Assembly (NCBI GenBank): GCA_017958015.1
Contig: JAGDDM010000054.1
Span: forward strand, 1 to 8,677
DNA: 8,677 nucleotides
Source of the DNA: Abditibacteriota bacterium
Lineage (GTDB): Bacteria > Armatimonadota > UBA5829
Direction: 5' to 3'
Shown: piece by piece, positions 4,501-8,677 of the stretch
How positions within the stretch are numbered: the stretch's first letter is position 1
How the letters are laid out: each line of letters opens with the position of its first letter
The notes under the pieces: generated by a model
Told to the model about the DNA's origin: nothing
Seen by the model: only the letters and a program-made list of their open reading frames with translations
Database searches by the model: none
Program-made: the position numbers and the translations under genes

Positions 4501-7233
4501 GACGTGGCTGCCGGTGATGTTCACGGCGGAGGTCAGGGTCACGTCGCCGCTTGCGATATAGGTGATGTCCGCGCCCTCGCTGCCGGAGGATGTGAGGTTG
4601 GCGCCGGAGTAGGTGCCGGAAGCCACGGAGACGGTGTCGCCGGGATCCAGAACGCCCAACCTGCAGCCGTTGTCGATGGTGTGCCATGCCGTTTCGACGG
4701 TTTTGCCGTCATTGGTGTTTTTGCCGTCGGGGGATACGTAGTATGTGCGTCCCAGGCCCATGGTGAGCACGCAGTCGCAGGTGATGAGGCCCTCGGGCAC
4801 GGTGACGGTTTTCGTCTTGGGTTTGGTGAGGGGATAGGAGAAGGTGAGGGCTCTCGTTCCCGCGGGCAGAGGCAGCGAGTAGCGGCCGTTTTCGTCTGTG
4901 GTTGTCGAGAACAGGCCGTCGGTGGTGGCCACGGTGGCTCCCGCGAGGGGAACGGTGTCGCCGGTTTCCAAAGTGACGGTGCCCTCAACGGCGCCGTAGC
5001 CCGGCACGCCCGCGATGTTGATGTCCAGAGCCGTCAGGTCGCAGCCGATGTTGCCGTTGCAGTTTACCATGAAGTCCAGGCATCCGTTTTTCTTAACGAA
5101 TACGGTGTCGGAATATTCCTTTGTGGGGTCGGTGCCGAAGGTGGCGTGGCCGCCGCCGGCTCCGTAGCCGTTTACGGACTCGGACCAAAGCATGTCTTTG
5201 CCGTTCCGCTGAACCATGGCGGTTACGCTGGCGCCGGCGTTGTAGTTGGCGCCGGTGAAAACGGCGTTCACGTTTACGACCCGGTTGGCGTTCGATTTCC
5301 ATCTGACGACGGTGTAGGGGGCTTCGTCTCCCGGATGGATGAAGGTTTTGCCGGGGGCCCGGTACATGCCGGTGTCGTCGATGGGGCTGGGGGATATGTT
5401 CTTGTTGATGTTGCCGTAGGTGTCGGGGCCGGCGGCCATGCACCATGTCACGCTGGTATCGCCGGCGTATTTGGTGTTCATGGGAGTCAGGACTCCGTCG
5501 ATTTTGGACTTGTAGCCGTAAACCCAGACGGCGCCGGGGTTGGAGTCGATCAGATACTCATCGGCGAAGCTCCAGTAGGTCATTTCCGTCAGGGTAAAGT
5601 CGCACCGGTCCTCGCTTACGGTTCCCGCGGCGGTGGCGTAGCCGGTTTTCTCCGCCTTCAGGTACTCGACGCCGTTGGGCAGGGCGATGGAGTAGGCGCC
5701 GTCCGCGTCGGTGGTGGCGGTGTATCTGCCGGTGGCGTCGCTGACGGTGGCGCCGGAGACAGGGCTTCCGACGTTGTCGATGACGGTGCCGCTTACGGTG
5801 CGTATTTTGTATATATCAACCCAGATACCGGTGATGTCGTTGTTTATGGTGCCGTTGGGGTTCACGATGAAGTCGATGGTGTCGCCCACGCGGACGGTGG
5901 CGCCGCCGTTGTAGGTTATATAGGGGGAGTCGCCGAAATGCTCAATGGTGCTTCCGGGCACACCGAAGCCCACTATGTTGCCCTCGTAGAGGGTGTCCGC
6001 GTTGTTGTGCTGGACGAAAATCTTCGTGGTGGTGCCCTTCATGTAGTCGGCGCCGGCGAAGGCGGCCTCAACGGCAACGGAGCCCTCGATGGGTGATGTC
6101 CACCGGATGGTGACGTAGTCCGCGTTGAAGCCCGGGTGGAAGTTCACCTGTCCCGGCAGCCGATAGAGGCCGCCTTGGGTGTCGACCGTATCGGTGAGGT
6201 TCATGCCCACGTTGCCGTAGTCGTCGACCTGCTGATGATACCAGAGGATATACTCTCCCACAACGCCCATTTTGTAGTCGAAGAGGCTAAAGTCGCCCCG
6301 CAGAGCGGTTTTGTAGCCGTAGGACCATTCGTCCTTGGGGTTTTCGGAGGTGAGGAAGCCCTCGGCCATGTTCCAGCGCTCAGCCTTTTCCAAAACGAGG
6401 TCGCAGGTGTTGCCGGTGATTTCCGCCACGGCGGGAGTGTAGCCCCGGGCGGTGGCCAAGAGGGATGTGATGTTGTCGTCGATATCGACGGAATAATTAC
6501 CCTGTTCGTCGGTGAGAACGGACTCAACGGCGCCGTCGTAGCTGACCGCCGCGCCGGAGATGGGGTTGCCGTCGCCGTCTCTAACGGTGCCGGTGATGAC
6601 TCTGTATTCGGCTATGGTTACCCACAGGGCGGTGAGGTCGTAGCTGATGTTGCCCTTTGAGCCCACGATGAAGTCGACGGTGTCGCCCTGGGCCACGTCG
6701 ATTTTGCCGGTGTAGGTTTGATAGGGGGAGGCGCCGAAGGACTGAATGCCGCTGTCGGGAACTCCGAAGCCGTCGATTTCCGTCGTGTGGAGCACCGTTG
6801 TGTTCTTGAGGACGGTAATCGCGGTGGTGGCGCCTTTTTCCGTGTTGGCGCCGGCGAAGACGGAGCTTATGCGGACGCGGCCGGTGACGGGGGATGTCCA
6901 GCGCACGGTGACGAAGTCGGTGTTGAAGCCCGGGTGGAAGTTTACCTGTCCCTTTTCGCGGTACATACCGCCGGAGGTGTCCGGGGGATCGACCATGCGC
7001 ATTCCTATGTTGCCGTAGTCGTCGACTTTGGAGTGGAAAAAGATGTCGTAGTTGCCGGTATACTTGTCGTCGAAGAGATTGAGAGTTCCGTTCAGCTCCG
7101 TTTTGTAGCCGTAGGACCAGACGCCGCCGGGATTGGAGGCGGCGGAGAAGTTGTCCGCAAGGTTCCAGGCGGTTGCCGATGACATTCCCGCCGCGGAGAG
7201 GAGGAGAAGGGTGGTGAGAAGAAGTTTTTTCAT
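1537..7233 (-). CDS. Exported multi-module GH36-type alpha-galactosidase-like glycoside hydrolase
   Basis: An 1898-aa protein, against about 700 aa for ordinary GH36 enzymes. Residues 1-22 are a Sec signal peptide (MKKLLLTTLLLL..., cut near SSA-TA). Three tandem units start at W23, W287 and W554; each is a beta-sandwich-like module (NPxxxWxYGYK, DxYGNI/V, HPG, VRW/IRW, GD/GC-x-x-DF-I/M-V) followed by a CarboxypepD_reg-like fold (GTV-x(n)-GATV-x(n)-TTDxxGxYS). Residues 829-1078 are a right-handed beta-helix (YYVSPDGK to APDMGAYEF). Residues 1083-1260 look OB-like. GH36 spans about 1265-1898: N-terminal beta-sandwich, barrel from about 1510 with YWWMDAGWYW and WFEPE (1599-1603), probable nucleophile D1659 (YRQDFN), SCASGG (1706-1711), probable acid/base D1729 (RSDH), C-terminal beta-domain. 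GH36 retaining enzymes release alpha-linked galactose; the true substrate here is inferred only. ATG overlaps the PHP stop; AAGGAG lies 6 bases upstream. No dockerin or sorting signal is visible at the C-terminus. Confidence 0.9.
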   Translation of the reverse strand: MKKLLLTTLLLLSAAGMSSATAWNLADNFSAASNPGGVWSYGYKTELNGTLNLFDDKYTGNYDIFFHSKVDDYGNIGMRMVDPPDTSGGMYREKGQVNFHPGFNTDFVTVRWTSPVTGRVRISSVFAGANTEKGATTAITVLKNTTVLHTTEIDGFGVPDSGIQSFGASPYQTYTGKIDVAQGDTVDFIVGSKGNISYDLTALWVTIAEYRVITGTVRDGDGNPISGAAVSYDGAVESVLTDEQGNYSVDIDDNITSLLATARGYTPAVAEITGNTCDLVLEKAERWNMAEGFLTSENPKDEWSYGYKTALRGDFSLFDYKMGVVGEYILWYHQQVDDYGNVGMNLTDTVDTQGGLYRLPGQVNFHPGFNADYVTIRWTSPIEGSVAVEAAFAGADYMKGTTTKIFVQHNNADTLYEGNIVGFGVPGSTIEHFGDSPYITYNGGATVRVGDTIDFIVNPNGTINNDITGIWVDIYKIRTVSGTVIDNVGSPVSGATVSDATGRYTATTDADGAYSIALPNGVEYLKAEKTGYATAAGTVSEDRCDFTLTEMTYWSFADEYLIDSNPGAVWVYGYKSKIDGVLTPMNTKYAGDTSVTWCMAAGPDTYGNINKNISPSPIDDTGMYRAPGKTFIHPGDEAPYTVVRWKSNANRVVNVNAVFTGANYNAGASVTAMVQRNGKDMLWSESVNGYGAGGGHATFGTDPTKEYSDTVFVKKNGCLDFMVNCNGNIGCDLTALDINIAGVPGYGAVEGTVTLETGDTVPLAGATVATTDGLFSTTTDENGRYSLPLPAGTRALTFSYPLTKPKTKTVTVPEGLITCDCVLTMGLGRTYYVSPDGKNTNDGKTVETAWHTIDNGCRLGVLDPGDTVSVASGTYSGANLTSSGSEGADITYIASGDVTLTSAVNITGSHVTFRGFKVTGGETGITASGAGDTVRNCVVTGVTDCGVSVGTDGTAAFNVVYGFDGMGIEGGSGSRAINNTVYGVSIAFENISAAVNNIISDTPIAFDGAAEPARSYNLFYHCDDRGTMSTGDKLGNPKFVNAAAGDFRLSSDSVAINKGTDVGYPYIGSAPDMGAYEFGNGRTANSAAVLLALTDGYVDCENFIAASYSGLYRDDVVYLTDRNRVRGVKAVTAQGVTGLFTGDVISFGGVLSTEADGTRCVTITDVKARTGGPAPVPFTVLTPEKGIRPETALAKAISKVAQVTSDGYVLANGTVIDLTKTTLTVPRTRFVNETVSVIGIGETKDGVYTIYPRTAKDIVYHSETTTEKAKINNFRQRYFASGNVPFSFKYGGASSDTLLPGWNKTETVETPDDVSVKRTTTYTDPTTGLEVKMVAVDYGDFPFTEWTVYFTNKGASDTPLLTNILAFNGSIVRDSAKEFVLNTNRGSFLAVNEYEPLRTVMDPYRTTAYNPSGGRPTQNYLPNYNIEYNDGGMIMVVGWPGEWQTNFSRDAENTLYITAGQQTTNFYLKPGETARTPRIVAGFYNGDRQDGQNRWRRWMMAHNMPHPYGELPRPLHVACSSSFYNEMLNANTENQMYFIRRFVEEDLDLDYWWMDAGWYWNTGTWTATGTWEVDTNRFPNGLREISDYGRSLGVKTIVWFEPERVGWNQSWISQNHPDWVLGSTSWGLLDLSNPDALDWLKHHIDNVITEQGIDLYRQDFNIDPLNYWLGKDAANRKGMTENLYIQGYLSYWDYLLERHPNMLIDSCASGGRRNDIETMRRAVPLLRSDHHTVLGDQNQTYGFASWYPFFGTGQTAFNDYDFTSTMTVSINNVLDMRDPNLPYDDLRRMLRTWRFLSPNYYGDFYQLTEYGSDENVWMAWQFNTPERKTGMVQAFRRGNAPGDQLTLHLRDIDESATYTLTYYGPTEFTQTIRGSELAKGLTITQSPRTNALIGYSWE
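4750..7167 (-). repeat. Three tandem ~265-aa units (binding-like module plus Ig-like fold) inside the glycosidase gene
   Basis: Residues 23-286, 287-553 and 554-828 are homologous units within the reading frame. Shared landmarks in order are WNLAD/WNMAE/WSFAD, SNPGGVW/ENPKDEW/SNPGAVW then SYGYK or VYGYK, YGNI or YGNV, GMYR or GLYR, HPG, a VRW or IRW strand, FAGA or FTGA, and a terminal NI/TI-x-x-D-L/I-T strand. Each unit ends in a regulatory-like fold closing with a conserved Cys-Asp (C277, C544, C819). Units 1 and 2 are clearly closest. Unit 3 has diverged and gained C598, C718, C725 and C731. The W-x(n)-NPxGxWSYG signature recalls modules repeated in secreted planctomycete and PEP-CTERM proteins; a glycan-binding role is inferred, not shown. 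Confidence 0.75.
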
Positions 7234-7245
7234 TTTGCGCTCCTT
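7230..7245 (-). promoter_or_regulatory. Ribosome binding site and ATGA stop/start overlap deciding the glycosidase start
   Basis: AAGGAG (7245-7240) lies inside the last codons of the PHP gene, six bases before the ATG at 7233-7231. The PHP stop TGA occupies 7232-7230, so the two genes share ATGA. This arrangement supports translational coupling and fixes the glycosidase start directly before its signal peptide. Confidence 0.85.
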
Positions 7246-8054
7246 GCTTTGAGCTCATATACGACATCGATGGCGCAACCGCATTCCGCGATCGTCGTCG
7301 TATGGTTGTCGCTTAGATAGTGAGCGTCACTGCCGCCGGTGGCGATGAGGTGACGCTTTTCCGCGAACCGGGCGTAGAACTTACGCGCGGCTCGGGAGTG
7401 GTCCGGGTGGAAAGCCTCAATGAAGCTCGCTCCCCGGGCTATGAGTGAGGGAATGATTTCCCGGCTCTTAATCTTGCCGGGATGGGCTATGCCGGCCACG
7501 CCGCCGGACTTAAGGATAACGTCTATGCCCTCCTCGGGAGTCACGATATCCTTCGGCACGAAGCCGGGGGTGCCCTCCGTCAGATATTTGCCGAAGCCGC
7601 TGCCCACGCTGTCCACGATGCCCAGGTCCATGAGCACCATGGCGATGTGGGGTCTGCCCACGCTGCCGCCGCCGGCCTTCTCCTCCACCATGTCGTAGGT
7701 GATGGGAATGCCGTAATCCGAGAGTTTCTTAACCATGGCTTTCGCCCGGCGCTCCCGGGAGGATTTGCAGCGCTCCATGTGGGTTTTAATCGCGTCCGCC
7801 TCCGGGTCGAGATAGTAGCCCAAAATGTGTATTTCCGATTTGCCGAAGGTGGTGCTGAGCTCTATGCCCGGCACAACTATTATGCCGATTTCCTCGCCCC
7901 GGGCGGCGGCCTCCGCCGTTCCCGCCATGGTGTCGTGGTCGGTTATGCCCAGGGCCTTGAGACCCGCCTCAAAAGCCAAGTCCACCATCTCCGAGGGAGT
8001 CTTCGCTCCGTCGGAGGCGGTGGTGTGGGTGTGCAAATCGGCTTCGATTATCAT
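7230..8054 (-). CDS. PHP-domain metal-dependent phosphoesterase (RNase AM / nucleoside-bisphosphatase type)
   Basis: A 274-aa cytoplasmic protein with a complete PHP metal-site set: H8-x-H10 and D15 in DLHTHTTASDG, D39-H40-D41 in ITDHD, E65 in PGIELS, H76 in IHILGYY, H136 in GRPHIA, H191 in AHPGK, H216/H219 in FHPDHS and D243-x-H245 in GGSDAH. Order and length match the stand-alone PHP family that includes E. coli YciV (RNase AM) and the Chromobacterium 3',5'-nucleoside bisphosphate phosphatase. Those enzymes use a trinuclear metal centre to remove phosphate from pAp-like or oligonucleotide substrates. The insertion between H76 and H136 is the usual helical region (about 85-130). ATG at 8054 overlaps the stop of the upstream gene as ATGA; the Shine-Dalgarno there is weak (AAGAAG), suggesting coupled translation. 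Exact substrate is inferred from family resemblance. The downstream exported glycosidase is not an obvious metabolic partner. Confidence 0.88.
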   Translation of the reverse strand: MIIEADLHTHTTASDGAKTPSEMVDLAFEAGLKALGITDHDTMAGTAEAAARGEEIGIIVVPGIELSTTFGKSEIHILGYYLDPEADAIKTHMERCKSSRERRAKAMVKKLSDYGIPITYDMVEEKAGGGSVGRPHIAMVLMDLGIVDSVGSGFGKYLTEGTPGFVPKDIVTPEEGIDVILKSGGVAGIAHPGKIKSREIIPSLIARGASFIEAFHPDHSRAARKFYARFAEKRHLIATGGSDAHYLSDNHTTTIAECGCAIDVVYELKARSAK

Positions 8055-8677
8055 TTCTTCTTATCGAGACTCACGGACTGGGGCGGCACCGCGCCGGAAA
8101 TCTTCAGCGTCTTGCCGTCGTAGGTGAGTTTGTCTATGGTGAAATCCCCGTACCTGACGGATTTTTCCTTGTCGAATATGGGGTTAATCTTTTTCTCTAT
8201 TTCTTCCGCGAGAGTGTCCGGCAGCTTCAGAGGAGCGTCCTTGGCGGGCTCGAACATAACGTTTATTTTCTTGCCGTCCTCGGAGATAACCAGGAAGGTG
8301 TCCAGCATGCCCTGTGTGTCGATGACGTCGGAGATGTTCACGTAGCGGCCGGGCTTGCGCTCGAAGCGTTTGTCGGAGCCGGGCAGTTTCCGCTCGTCGG
8401 TTTTCATGGCTCTGAGGGCGTCTCTCGCCGCGCCCGTGAGCATGTCCGCGGGGAAGGTGGGGCTGCCGGTGACAAGGTCTCTTATGGCCGCGCCGCCCAT
8501 GGTGAGGAGGATTGTCTTAAGCTCCTCGTTGCTGATGTTTCTCGGGTCGAAGTTTCTGAGATCCAACTTGGTGCCGGAGAGACCGCTCTTTGCCAGCGTC
8601 GCCAGCTCGGCGGTGTAGGGCATAAGCTCCTGCGCCGCCTTTGTCATATGCTCCTTGCTGACCTCGGCGTTGAACTC
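8051..8677 (-). CDS. Conserved protein, possible DUF2993/LmeA-like, 5' end outside the window
   Basis: The frame stays open from the window edge to the TGA at 8053-8051, giving 208 visible residues. An internal ATG at 8647 would give 198 aa, but the AAGGAG before it is only three bases away. The preceding codons (EFNAEVSKEH) look like a real beta-strand and helix start, so a partial gene is preferred. The middle is helical (about 40-85 from Met 8647), followed by strands around VNISDVIDTQGMLDTFLVIS. The end, IEKKINPIFD in effect (EEIEKKINPIFD) then FTIDKLTYDGKTLKISG, resembles the C-terminal repeat of DUF2993, a TULIP-like lipid-binding family: the NP-I/L-x-D turn followed by a strand, DG and a final xISG strand. 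That match is from memory. No signal peptide is visible in the part present. It is the first visible gene of the three-gene operon. Confidence 0.7.
   Translation of the reverse strand, partial: EFNAEVSKEHMTKAAQELMPYTAELATLAKSGLSGTKLDLRNFDPRNISNEELKTILLTMGGAAIRDLVTGSPTFPADMLTGAARDALRAMKTDERKLPGSDKRFERKPGRYVNISDVIDTQGMLDTFLVISEDGKKINVMFEPAKDAPLKLPDTLAEEIEKKINPIFDKEKSVRYGDFTIDKLTYDGKTLKISGAVPPQSVSLDKKK

Noticed and set aside
3767..4687. A 306-codon minus-strand frame inside the glycosidase gene
   Set aside because: It overlaps the beta-helix coding region in another frame and encodes an Arg-rich string typical of frame-shifted GC-rich DNA.
1531..6096. A 1521-codon open frame on the plus strand opposite the glycosidase gene
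   Set aside because: It is the antisense shadow of a GC-rich coding region; the product is a Gly/Val/His-rich low-complexity string with no domain, while the minus frame shows a signal peptide and catalytic motifs.
6581..7267. A 228-codon minus-strand frame covering the PHP/glycosidase junction
   Set aside because: It runs out of frame through the signal-peptide and first-module region, with an Arg/His-rich composition and no motif.

Overview
The window is a compact, GC-rich bacterial chromosome segment with short intergenic gaps, Shine-Dalgarno sites, Rho-independent terminators and 4-base stop/start overlaps. The lineage cannot be fixed from sequence alone. The multi-module secreted glycosidase, the DUF2993-like protein and the OB-like linker recall Armatimonadota/Abditibacteriota-type genomes from gut or environment. 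The conserved TPR protein also recalls Clostridia or Synergistota. Both are weak inferences from memory.

Layout: (1) 3-101 (+) is the C-terminal tail of a YbaB/EbfC nucleoid-associated protein, closed by a hairpin terminator that looks usable in both directions. (2) 102-290 is a repeat-bearing gap between convergent genes. (3) 291-1310 (-) is a cytoplasmic TPR protein with its own promoter and ribosome binding site. (4) 1311-1536 is a second gap holding that promoter, an inverted repeat, a second copy of the dispersed element and the terminator of the glycosidase gene. (5) 1537-8677 (-) is one run of three tightly joined genes. In transcription order these are a DUF2993/LmeA-like protein (5' end outside the window), a PHP-family phosphoesterase, and a giant (1898 aa) exported GH36-type glycosidase. 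Both junctions are ATGA overlaps, so the three are very probably co-transcribed and translationally coupled.

The glycosidase has a signal peptide and three tandem units of about 265 aa, each a beta-sandwich-like binding module plus a carboxypeptidase-regulatory-like Ig-type fold. These are followed by a right-handed beta-helix, an OB-like linker and a GH36 alpha-galactosidase-like catalytic region. It probably acts outside the cytoplasm on a plant or mucin-type glycan. The PHP protein is cytoplasmic and its functional link to the glycosidase is not obvious.

The least expected structure is a 60-61 bp element present twice in inverted orientation, at 145-205 and 1439-1498, bracketing the TPR gene. 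Each copy is four heptamers of the GGGGTCA type, a fixed octamer, a GTCCGC/GCGGAC hairpin and GGATTATA, and each starts one base after the T-tract of a terminator. It looks like a dispersed REP- or MITE-like element. No transposase, CRISPR array, tRNA or rRNA is visible, and nothing here amounts to strong evidence for a wholly new system.
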